From: Saprospiraceae bacterium
Lineage (GTDB): Bacteria > Bacteroidota > Bacteroidia > Chitinophagales > Saprospiraceae
Length of the DNA: 7,919 bases
Direction: 5' to 3'
Assembly: GCA_020849825.1 (NCBI GenBank)
Contig: JADZFP010000189.1
Span: forward strand, 1-7,919
Shown: in pieces, positions 1 through 6,869 of the stretch
Layout of the letters: each line of letters starts with the position of its first letter
Numbering within the stretch: position 1 is the stretch's first letter
Notes under the pieces: model-generated
Told to the model about the DNA's origin: nothing
The model's input: the letters and a program-made list of their open reading frames with translations, nothing else
The model's database searches: none
Position numbers and translations under genes: made by a program

Positions 1-102
1 GCCTGGCGCTTCGGTAACTTGCCGGCGGGAACAACGGCACGGGGCAAAGCCACCGCGCCAGCCGCGCCAGCCGGATGCCTGGCGCTTCGGTAACTTGCCG
101 GC
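1..102. repeat. GC-rich region with a 26-bp direct repeat
   Basis: Bases 1-26 and 77-102 are identical (both begin gcctggcgcttcggtaactt), so the repeat period is 76 bp. Because the first copy starts at base 1, the array may extend leftwards out of the window. Between the copies lie two tandem 9-bp units, ccgcgccag (53-61 and 62-70). A short hairpin can form from gcgccag (64-70) and ctggcgc (79-85) with an 8-nt loop. I find no supported open reading frame here. The stretch is much richer in G and C than the A/T-rich array that follows, so it looks like a different repeat family placed next to it. Its function is unknown. Confidence 0.7.
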
Positions 103-140
103 CGAGCCGGTCGGGGCGGCCCAAAACAATCGCTATACAC

Positions 141-170
141 CCCGAGAGCAGAAACAACCCTTTTATAACC
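141..170 (+). repeat. 30-bp repeat 'head' (left copy)
   Basis: This 30-bp block begins cccgagagcagaaa and ends acccttttataacc. Its reverse complement occurs at 7830-7859 with one mismatch, and a 25-base part recurs in direct orientation at 7895-7919. It lies immediately before an array of 8-bp TTCACC-type units, just as the right-hand copy does. Three copies in under 8 kb, two of them at the window edges, indicate a dispersed intergenic element. It contains no coding sequence. No function is known to me. Confidence 0.75.
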
Positions 171-298
171 AATTCACCAGTTCACCGATTCACCCTTTTT
201 ATAACCAATTCACCAGTTCACCGATTCACCCTTTTTATAACCAATTCACCAGTTCACCGATTCACCCTTTTTATAACCAATTCACCAATTCACCAACC
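161..298 (+). repeat. 36-bp tandem repeat array built of octamers
   Basis: The unit is three octamers (aattcacc, agttcacc, gattcacc) followed by a 12-mer (ctttttataacc), 36 bp in all. The 12-mers start at 195, 231 and 267, and the array opens with the shortened form ttttataacc at 161. The last unit is degenerate: aattcacc twice, then aacc, ending near 298. Since 36 is a multiple of three, two forward frames stay open through the array and encode 12-residue repeats (FITNSPVHRFTL in one frame). This makes the downstream reading frame look about 84 residues longer than the likely gene. The array ends 28 bases before the probable ATG of the membrane-protein gene, so it lies in that gene's leader or promoter region. 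Confidence 0.9.
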
Positions 299-326
299 AA
301 GATCCACCAGCAAAAACATCCTGCCC

Positions 327-1442
327 ATGACTTCCCTGCAACGCAATTTACTCTGGCTGGCCGGCCTGCTCTGTTTTGGCGCGGTAGCCTACTATTTTGC
401 CGACATCCTGTCCTATTTGCTCATTGCCTGGGTATTGTCGATGCTGGGCAAACCGCTGATGATTTTTTTCCTCAAACGCCTGCGCATCGGGCGTTTCCGG
501 ATCGGGATGAACGGCGCAGCGTTGCTGACGATTCTGACTTTTTTTCTGGTGATTATCGGGGTGATTATGATGTTTGTACCCACGCTGGTGGAGCAGGCCC
601 GGGTTTTATCGACCGTCGATTACACGGCGGTGGGTGAAAAATGGAAAGGGCCGTTTTCCTGGCTCGACACCGAATTGCACCGGCTGGGCATGCTCGGCGC
701 ACAGGAATCGCTGGCCGAACGCACTCAAGCTGTTCTGCTCGATACGTTCAAACCCGCCCTGGTTGGCAACTTCGTGGGCGTATTTTTGGCAACGGCCGGT
801 AATATCGTCGCAGCGATATTCTCGATCACCTTTATTCTTTTCTTCTTTTTGCGGGAAAACCGGCTTTTCCTCGACATACTGCATGCCCTGGTACCCGACG
901 AGTTCGAGCCCAAGGTGCGGCATGCCGTGGAAGAATCGAGCGAAGTGCTGACGCGGTATTTTCGCGGGCTGCTGACGCAGGTCGTATCGTTCGTGCTGAT
1001 TTGCACCATTTTGCTGTGGATTTTCGGCGTCAACAACGCCTTGCTGATCGGTGCATTCGGCGGCTTGTTGAACGTTGTACCCTACGTAGGGCCGATCCTG
1101 GGCGCTGTTTTCGGGATATTTATCACCGTTTCGTCGCACCTCGACTATGAAGCGGCGGCCATGATGCCCCTGATCGGGAAGGTTGCAGGGGCTTTTTTAC
1201 TCACCCAGTTTATCGACAACAACTTCGTCGGACCGCTGATTTTTTCCAAAAGCATCAAAGCGCATCCACTGGAAATTTTCATCGTCACGCTGGCTTCGGC
1301 CAAGATCGGCGGGGTGGTCGGCATGGTCATCGGCATACCGGTGTACACCGTTTTACGGGTTATTGCGCGCACGTTTTTCAGCGAGTTCAAACTGGTGCAA
1401 CGGCTCACCGATCACATGGAAGAAGAGGAAAAGGAAGAATAA
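327..1442 (+). CDS. AI-2E family transporter (PerM/TqsA-like)
   Basis: This is a polytopic inner-membrane protein of the AI-2E/PerM family (PF01594), 371 residues, the usual size for the family. Members include quorum-signal exporters and ion antiporters, so the substrate cannot be named. Hydrophobic segments lie at roughly 6-45 and 60-85, near 145-175, then 214-275, 280-299 and 312-350, with a soluble loop around 90-140. Family signatures are visible: VVPYVGPILG (250-259), FIDNNFVGPLIFSKSIKAHP (295-314) and the glycine-rich GGVVGMVIGIP near 330. The C-terminus is highly charged (MEEEEKEE). I chose ATG 327 because the protein then begins just before the first membrane segment. The frame is open back to ATG 75, but that extension is only translated tandem repeat. 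No Shine-Dalgarno is evident. The receptor gene follows 25 bases after the stop, suggesting one transcript. Confidence 0.9.
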   Translation: MTSLQRNLLWLAGLLCFGAVAYYFADILSYLLIAWVLSMLGKPLMIFFLKRLRIGRFRIGMNGAALLTILTFFLVIIGVIMMFVPTLVEQARVLSTVDYTAVGEKWKGPFSWLDTELHRLGMLGAQESLAERTQAVLLDTFKPALVGNFVGVFLATAGNIVAAIFSITFILFFFLRENRLFLDILHALVPDEFEPKVRHAVEESSEVLTRYFRGLLTQVVSFVLICTILLWIFGVNNALLIGAFGGLLNVVPYVGPILGAVFGIFITVSSHLDYEAAAMMPLIGKVAGAFLLTQFIDNNFVGPLIFSKSIKAHPLEIFIVTLASAKIGGVVGMVIGIPVYTVLRVIARTFFSEFKLVQRLTDHMEEEEKEE

Positions 1443-1467
1443 CCTTACTTTTCCGGCAAAATCTCCT

Positions 1468-3891
1468 GTGTTGAAAACCCGCCTTTTATTGTCGTCTTTT
1501 TTACTGGTTGCCGCCGCCTTGCAGGCACAACCCGACAGTGCCATGTTGCTTCGCCCGGAACAATTGGGAAGGGAAAACATCCTCGACCGGGACCCTACCC
1601 TTCAAAAAACGCAGGCTATTTCCGCCACCCGTTCTCCGGAAGACGTCGATCAGCTCCCTTACATGGTATGGGTTATAACGGCCGACGAGATTCTTCGCTA
1701 CGGTTTTGTGACCCTTGGCGACGTCCTGAAAGCAGCGCCGGGCATCCGGGTGTCGCAGCCGGGCAACGCCCTGGAAGGTGAGACTTTCCTCATGCGCGGC
1801 ATGAGCGGCAATCAGTACGTCAAAATCCTGATCAACGACGTACCGGTCAAATCCGCCCTGGCCAACGGGATGTCGATCGGTTCGCAATTGCCCATCCGTC
1901 AGGCCGAACGCATTGAGATCATGTACGGCCCGGCATCGTCCATTTACGGCAACGAGGCCTGCGCCGGCGTGGTCAATATCATTCTGAAAGAAACGGAACG
2001 CCCGGTGTATACACAGGCCGATTTGTCGTTCGGCAGGTTTGGCTACAACAACCTCGACCTCATGTTCGGTGGTAAAATCGGTCGTGACAAACGGATTTTC
2101 CGGTTCAGTTTGTACGGCAGCAGCACCGTCAGAGACGATACCGATTTGTTTTACGACGCCAATTTGTACAACGTCGACAATTATCTGACCAACGGGATCG
2201 ATACCAGCTTTTACCTGAACAACCCCAATTATCGGGGCACGACGCCCGGCAGCCACCAGGCAAAGCTTGCCCAGATACCCCACGAAAGCCGCCTTTTCGG
2301 CATCAACCTGACCTGGCGGGGCATTCACCTCACCTATCACCGCATGGGCCGCTTCGACCACAGCGCGCTGGGGCTCAATCCGCTGGCCGTGGGCTGGTAC
2401 AACCCCTCCAACCGACTGGCCGAACGAACGGAAACCTTTTCACTTGGTTTTCAGCGCAAAAGAAAGATTCGGACCACCTACAATACATTCTCTTTTCTGC
2501 GCTACAAACTGGATAATACTTCCACCACAACCTACGTATACGACCGCCTGAGCGCCGCGGTTTACGACGTCAATGCGGCATTTCTGACCTCCGACTCTGC
2601 CCGACAGGCCTTGCGGCAAGACCTGTACCGCATGTTGGCCTCCGATGAACGCTACACCACGGCCAACGGCATCGACCTTCGCTACGAATCCCGGATGACG
2701 GCCGCGATTCGCCCCAATTTTTACCTGGAAACTGGTATGCAAATTACGCTCAGCCAGGGCGTGCCGGCGCATTCGTACTACGGCGTACCGGTGGAGGTGC
2801 GGGTTGACGGCAGTTCCAATCCGCCCGATGTAAAGCCCTTCTACCCATTTGCCGACGGCGACGTGGATGTGGCCGGGTACGCCCAGTTGGAATACCGAGG
2901 CAAACGACTTTTTGTCGTGGGCGGCGGCCTGCTCAACTGGATGTTCGATTACGGGGTAGTGCCTGCGCCGCGTTTGGGAGCGCAATACCGCATCGACAGC
3001 AGTTGGTCGGTACGCGCCAATTTTGCTTCGGGCTACCGGCGGCCGTCGTTGTACGCATCCAACAACGCCTACCTGATTTCGCCCCTCTTTACCGATAAGG
3101 TCTACCGGCACAGCGACCCTTTCTTTTTCGGCAACGCGGAGCAAACCTATGGCGGGGAACTGGGGGTAAGGTACCGGATGACCGGTCTGCAGTTCGACGG
3201 CCTGTTTTTTTATCAGGAAGCGCGGCAGTTGTTGCGCGAAGGGTATTTCACCCAACAGGCTGGCATCATACCCACCTGGCGTTATGGCTTTGCGAATGCG
3301 CCGGATTTGGCGATGATGCAATGGGGGACGCAGGGTATCTTGCGATGGGAAACAGCCCTGGATATTTCACGCGGGGCCAAAGAAACGGTCAACCTGATCT
3401 GGCGGGTGGAAATGTTTGCGCAATATTGCAGAGGAAAAGAGTGGTTCGGCCCCGAATTCCCCTCGACCGACGACGTGCGCAACCAGCCCCGGTGGATGTT
3501 TCAGTTCAGGACTTCCTGGCGCACCAACCGCTTCGAGCTGATGCTGAGCTCCAACCGGCAGCAGTCGGCGCTGAGTAAGGCTGTCACCTGGCAGGAATCG
3601 GCCGAACGCCCCGTTATTATCGACCGGAACCCCGCTTTCCGCACCTGGGACGCCGCCATACGATTCAATTTGAGCGACCATTTTCTGGTGTATATTCAGG
3701 GGCAAAACCTGTTCAACAAACGATATGCAGGGCTCGATGCCAGCGGAACGCCCGACGACCTGCTGTACAACCCGCAGCCGGGCCGGCAAATCCGCCTGGG
3801 CGTCAATTACAACATGAACCTCCGGGTAAAACAAACGGCCAAAGACAACCCGGAACGCAAAAATACCCGCACCGAAGATGATACCGAGTGA
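1468..3891 (+). CDS. TonB-dependent outer-membrane receptor
   Basis: This is an 807-residue outer-membrane active-transport receptor, energised by TonB-ExbBD, of the plug-plus-barrel type. A signal peptide (VLKTRLLLSSFLLVAAALQAQ) starts at a GTG at 1468; TTG 1471 is an alternative. The in-frame ATG at 1363 would overlap the upstream gene by 80 bases and add a basic stretch before the signal peptide, so I reject it. The plug domain spans about 55-175, opening with AISATRSPEDVDQLPYMVWV, the family's 'VTATR...P..V.VI' pattern. It continues through FLMRGMSG and RIEIMYGPASSIYGNEACAG to GVVNIILK (167-174). The remainder is a beta-barrel ending in NLFNKRYAG and GRQIRLGVNYNM (772-783). There is no SusC-type carboxypeptidase-regulatory domain and no neighbouring SusD, so a siderophore, cobalamin or metal-complex substrate is as likely as glycan. 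A polar 24-residue tail follows the last barrel strand, which is unusual. Confidence 0.9.
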   Translation: MLKTRLLLSSFLLVAAALQAQPDSAMLLRPEQLGRENILDRDPTLQKTQAISATRSPEDVDQLPYMVWVITADEILRYGFVTLGDVLKAAPGIRVSQPGNALEGETFLMRGMSGNQYVKILINDVPVKSALANGMSIGSQLPIRQAERIEIMYGPASSIYGNEACAGVVNIILKETERPVYTQADLSFGRFGYNNLDLMFGGKIGRDKRIFRFSLYGSSTVRDDTDLFYDANLYNVDNYLTNGIDTSFYLNNPNYRGTTPGSHQAKLAQIPHESRLFGINLTWRGIHLTYHRMGRFDHSALGLNPLAVGWYNPSNRLAERTETFSLGFQRKRKIRTTYNTFSFLRYKLDNTSTTTYVYDRLSAAVYDVNAAFLTSDSARQALRQDLYRMLASDERYTTANGIDLRYESRMTAAIRPNFYLETGMQITLSQGVPAHSYYGVPVEVRVDGSSNPPDVKPFYPFADGDVDVAGYAQLEYRGKRLFVVGGGLLNWMFDYGVVPAPRLGAQYRIDSSWSVRANFASGYRRPSLYASNNAYLISPLFTDKVYRHSDPFFFGNAEQTYGGELGVRYRMTGLQFDGLFFYQEARQLLREGYFTQQAGIIPTWRYGFANAPDLAMMQWGTQGILRWETALDISRGAKETVNLIWRVEMFAQYCRGKEWFGPEFPSTDDVRNQPRWMFQFRTSWRTNRFELMLSSNRQQSALSKAVTWQESAERPVIIDRNPAFRTWDAAIRFNLSDHFLVYIQGQNLFNKRYAGLDASGTPDDLLYNPQPGRQIRLGVNYNMNLRVKQTAKDNPERKNTRTEDDTE

Positions 3892-3900
3892 TCGGTATTA
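3879..3900 (+). terminator. Hairpin overlapping the receptor stop codon
   Basis: The sequence ataccga (3881-3887) pairs perfectly with tcggtat (3892-3898) around the tetraloop gtga, which contains the TGA stop codon (3889-3891). One G-T wobble and one T-A pair extend the stem to nine pairs. It is followed by a C-run (from 3901), not a T-run, so it is not a classic intrinsic terminator. It could slow transcription, protect the mRNA 3' end, or be chance. The next 140 bases, to the start at 4042, are A/T-rich leader. I could not define a convincing promoter there. Confidence 0.4.
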
Positions 3901-4041
3901 CCCCCCATTATTTAACCATAAAATGTATAAATACGGCATTTGGGAAAAAAGCATCCGGCCTTCATTTCCCTAACCGATACTTTTTTTGGAATTTTGGCCA
4001 CTCAAATCATGATTCAAACTGTTAACCAAAAAGATGTTCTC

Positions 4042-6696
4042 ATGACTAAAACACTGACTATCAGAAGCTTGGCTCTGGCTTTCCTGCTGGCTCTCGGCTA
4101 CCAAAACGCCTCTGCCCAGGCATTTTGGACGGAAACCTTCTCCAATCAGGCTTCTGCCACCACCAACTGGGTCAACGGCGGCACCAATCTGGGCGCCGAA
4201 GTCTGGACCTGGACCAACGACCCGCTCGCAGGTTTTCAGGACCCGGCCGTTCCCGGCCTGGGCTCCGCTACCGCAAGCACCGGTTATTTTCTGTTTAACT
4301 CCGATGAAAACGGCGACGGCAATGCGCACGACGTCACCCTGACGGGTGTAGGCGTACCGGCCAACTGCAGTGGCAAAAGCAACGTCCACCTGAAGTTTTA
4401 CACCCAATACTTCTACTTCGGTATCAACAACGCCCGCGTGGGCGTAAGCACCAACGGTACCGACTTTACCTACTACCAAATCCTCACCGACCTGCCGGCA
4501 GATAATATTTTCGACGGCGAGATCGACCTGCCGCTGCCCGAGGCCGACGGCCAGGCTCAGGTGTGGATCCAGTTCCGCTGGGAAGGCAACTGGGAGTACC
4601 ACTGGAAAGTCGACGACCTGGAATTGTACGAAGTCGCCGGCCCGGTGTCCTGCAACGATAACCAGGACAAAATCATCTGCGATGACTTTGAATCGTACAC
4701 CGTAGGCAACATCAGCGCGCAGTCGCCCCACTGGATTCCGTGGGACCTCAACGACGTCGCCAGCAACATTGTCAGCGCCGAGGTATCGACCGAGCAGGCC
4801 TCCAACGGCACCAAATCGATGAAAGTAAAACCCGACGGCGCCGCCGGCGACGACCAGTTGCTGCAACTCGGCAACCGCAGCACCGGCCGCTACAGCCTGA
4901 AATGGAAATACTTCATCCCGACGGGCAAAGCCGCTTACTTCAACATCCAGACCGACGAAACCGCTCCGGGCGCTGCTACTGAAAACTTCGCCCTGCAGGT
5001 GTATTTCCGTACCACCGGCGTGGTTGACGTAACCGATCCGGCCCCCGTGGCTGCTGGTACTTACCCGCAAAACGTGTGGTTCCCGATCGAACTGGTCGTT
5101 GACCTCGACAACAACCTGGCGAAATTCTTCGTCAATGGCGCACTGGTAAAAGCCTGGGGCTACGACTCCGACTTCGGCGCCATCGACTACTACGCCGAAA
5201 ACAACAACACGTACCTGGCTTACGTCGACGAAGTAGAATTCGTCTCGCTGCCGTCGATCGTGTACGACGTAGACGACTGCGCCAACGCCGTCGACATCAC
5301 CCAGTACTTCGGCCAGACGCCGGACGTGCCCCAGGTGACCGGCCTTTATGACAACACCAACGCCACACCGGCTGCTACCGACCCGATCGTAACCTGCTGG
5401 AACGAAGAAGTTTCGGGCACGACCGATGTTGTCAACGGCTCCATGTGGTACACCTTCACCGGCGACGGCGCCAACTACCACATCGAAACGGTGCCCTGCA
5501 ATGCCACCAACTACATCGGTACCGCTCAGCAAGACCCGGGCGATACCCAGATGGCCATCTACGAAGGCGCCGGCTGCGGCGACCTTACCCTGGTGGCTTG
5601 CAACGACGACCTCTTCACCACCGGCGAACCCGACTGGCGTTCGGGCCTCGATCTCCAGACGGAATCGGGCGTGAACTACTACATCCTGATCGACGGTTTT
5701 GAATTCCAGGGCACCCTGGCAACCGGCGAATTCTGCATCGAAATCACGCAAACGCCGAGCGTTACCTGCGACAACGGCGCCGTGGGCACTTACACCGTTG
5801 CCAACGACGGTTTCGTGTGCAACCTGGCCAACCTGGGCGCAATCATCTCCGTCAACACGGATGAATTCGCCATCCCGACCGTAGGCCCGGTTTACGGTAT
5901 GTTGTGGGCACTCAGCTCCGCTCCGATCAGCGCCGGCCAGTGGCCGGCCGATGCTCCGAGCTTCCTCGGCGGCACGGGCGTTCTGCAAAACGTATTCGCC
6001 GTAGGCCTCGTCAACGACAACGATCCCTTCACCTATGGTCCGTACTACATCACTCCGGTGGTACTGGGCGGCGCCACGGATACCGACCCGTCCAACGGCC
6101 CGAGCGTATTCGACGTCGACCCGAGCACGGGTTGCTTCTTCGTAGGCGAATCCCAACTCGTTACTCTCATGCCGCCGGTCAATGACCTGGCGATCGACAA
6201 CGCCGACGTGACCAGCAGTTCCATCGACATCACGGTATCGGGTGGTCTGGCCGAATTCCTCGGCGATCCTTCGCTGTATCAGTTCAGCTGGACGGGCCCG
6301 GGCGGCTTCACCGCCAGCACGGAAGACATCAGCGGCCTGACGGTCAGCGGTGCTTACTCGGTTGTCATTACCGATCCCAGCGGCTGTGTCGATGCTTACA
6401 CGCAGACGTTCGACGTAACCACGGGCGTCGACGATCCGTCTTCGATCAAAGCCCTCACGATCAGCCCGAACCCGACCCGCAACACGGTGGTGCTCAACCT
6501 CTCACTGGTACAAGCCGGTGAAGTACGCATCGACGTGGTGAACACGATCGGCCAGGTGCTGCAAACGCTGAACCTCGGCACCGTCAGCAACGTCAGCCAG
6601 GCGCTTGAACTCGGCGACCTGAGCGACGGCACCTACTTCCTGCGCATCTCTGTCGACGGCGACATGACCCAGCGCAGCGTGGTTCTGCAACACTAA
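4042..6696 (+). CDS. Multidomain surface protein with T9SS sorting domain
   Basis: This is an 884-residue protein exported by Sec and then the type IX secretion system. The signal peptide is MTKTLTIRSLALAFLLALGY...ASAQ (about 1-26), followed by AFWTETF. Two jelly-roll, concanavalin A-like modules follow: about 27-208 (ending WKVDDLELYE) and about 210-400 (starting CDDFESYTVGN, ending YVDEVEFVSLP). Residues 411-570 resemble a pre-peptidase C-terminal (PPC-like) beta domain, beginning DDCANAVDI and containing MWYTFTGDG, MAIYEGAGCGDLTLVACNDD and YYILIDGF. Residues 574-712 are a beta-rich module starting CDNGAVGTYTV. An SprB-like repeat lies at 713-795 (FSWTGPGGF...GAYSVVITDPSGC). The C-terminal 80 residues are a type A sorting domain (ALTISPNPTRNTVVL...DLSDGTYFLRI...RSVVLQH). 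No catalytic motif is visible, so adhesion or glycan binding is inferred. Codons are strongly C-ending and two hairpins follow, suggesting high expression. ATG 4009 and ATG 3940 are in frame but only lengthen the signal peptide. Confidence 0.88.
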   Translation: MTKTLTIRSLALAFLLALGYQNASAQAFWTETFSNQASATTNWVNGGTNLGAEVWTWTNDPLAGFQDPAVPGLGSATASTGYFLFNSDENGDGNAHDVTLTGVGVPANCSGKSNVHLKFYTQYFYFGINNARVGVSTNGTDFTYYQILTDLPADNIFDGEIDLPLPEADGQAQVWIQFRWEGNWEYHWKVDDLELYEVAGPVSCNDNQDKIICDDFESYTVGNISAQSPHWIPWDLNDVASNIVSAEVSTEQASNGTKSMKVKPDGAAGDDQLLQLGNRSTGRYSLKWKYFIPTGKAAYFNIQTDETAPGAATENFALQVYFRTTGVVDVTDPAPVAAGTYPQNVWFPIELVVDLDNNLAKFFVNGALVKAWGYDSDFGAIDYYAENNNTYLAYVDEVEFVSLPSIVYDVDDCANAVDITQYFGQTPDVPQVTGLYDNTNATPAATDPIVTCWNEEVSGTTDVVNGSMWYTFTGDGANYHIETVPCNATNYIGTAQQDPGDTQMAIYEGAGCGDLTLVACNDDLFTTGEPDWRSGLDLQTESGVNYYILIDGFEFQGTLATGEFCIEITQTPSVTCDNGAVGTYTVANDGFVCNLANLGAIISVNTDEFAIPTVGPVYGMLWALSSAPISAGQWPADAPSFLGGTGVLQNVFAVGLVNDNDPFTYGPYYITPVVLGGATDTDPSNGPSVFDVDPSTGCFFVGESQLVTLMPPVNDLAIDNADVTSSSIDITVSGGLAEFLGDPSLYQFSWTGPGGFTASTEDISGLTVSGAYSVVITDPSGCVDAYTQTFDVTTGVDDPSSIKALTISPNPTRNTVVLNLSLVQAGEVRIDVVNTIGQVLQTLNLGTVSNVSQALELGDLSDGTYFLRISVDGDMTQRSVVLQH

Positions 6697-6711
6697 TTTT
6701 TACCCTAACCC

Positions 6712-6743
6712 GGCCGGAGCCGCATGGCGCCGGCCAGGTTTTT
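6712..6743 (+). terminator. First of two terminator hairpins
   Basis: ggccgg (6712-6717) pairs with ccggcc (6730-6735). After one A-G mismatch, gcc (6719-6721) pairs with ggc (6726-6728), closing on the loop gcat. Five Ts follow at 6739-6743, three bases beyond the stem. It begins 15 bases after the stop codon of the T9SS protein gene. The very GC-rich stem and T-run fit an intrinsic terminator, though the mismatch and the gap before the Ts make it weaker than the next hairpin. Confidence 0.6.
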
Positions 6744-6747
6744 CCCC

Positions 6748-6787
6748 GACGGGAGGCGATCTGCATCGCCTCCCGTTTTTTCTTTTT
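6748..6787 (+). terminator. Strong intrinsic terminator
   Basis: cgggaggcgat (6750-6760) pairs perfectly with atcgcctcccg (6765-6775) around the 4-nt loop ctgc. The stem is followed at once by six Ts, a C and five more Ts (6776-6787). This is a textbook Rho-independent terminator on the + strand. It separates the T9SS protein gene from the epimerase gene, so the latter probably has its own promoter in the 82 bases at 6788-6869. I could not define one there. Confidence 0.92.
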
Positions 6788-6869
6788 AAAAAAAGTCGCG
6801 CTTGCCGGGGTTTTCGCCACATTTGCTGCCGCAGTTCATTACTGCATTATTCAAACCGCCGGTTTCTTT

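Noticed and set aside
161..298. Possible CRISPR array, since the period is 36 bp
   Set aside because: The 36 bp is the whole repeating unit, with no variable spacers between copies. The unit decomposes into octamers, and no cas gene is present.
1501..3321. Minus-strand open frames of 286 and 293 codons opposite the receptor gene
   Set aside because: They lie entirely within the well-supported receptor gene and show no recognisable motif or membrane pattern.
3900..4041. Bacteroidota-type promoter (TTTG, spacer, TAnnTTTG) before the T9SS protein gene
   Set aside because: There are several TTTG and TA-rich words (for example near 3931-3943 and 3979-3998), but none shows both boxes with the expected spacing, so I do not call a promoter.
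3970..6156. A 728-codon open frame on the minus strand opposite the T9SS protein gene
   Set aside because: It is a by-product of the strong C-ending codon bias of the + strand gene, which removes stops on the complement. Its translation is rich in V, G, A, R and D and shows no domain, while the + strand frame has clear domains from end to end.
1468..6696. A SusC/SusD-type polysaccharide utilisation locus
   Set aside because: The receptor lacks the N-terminal carboxypeptidase-regulatory domain of SusC proteins, and the following gene is not a SusD-like lipoprotein but a T9SS protein with no lipobox. No glycoside hydrolase is present.
6788..6869. Promoter of the epimerase gene
   Set aside because: One is expected after the strong terminator, but no pair of boxes with acceptable spacing can be seen.
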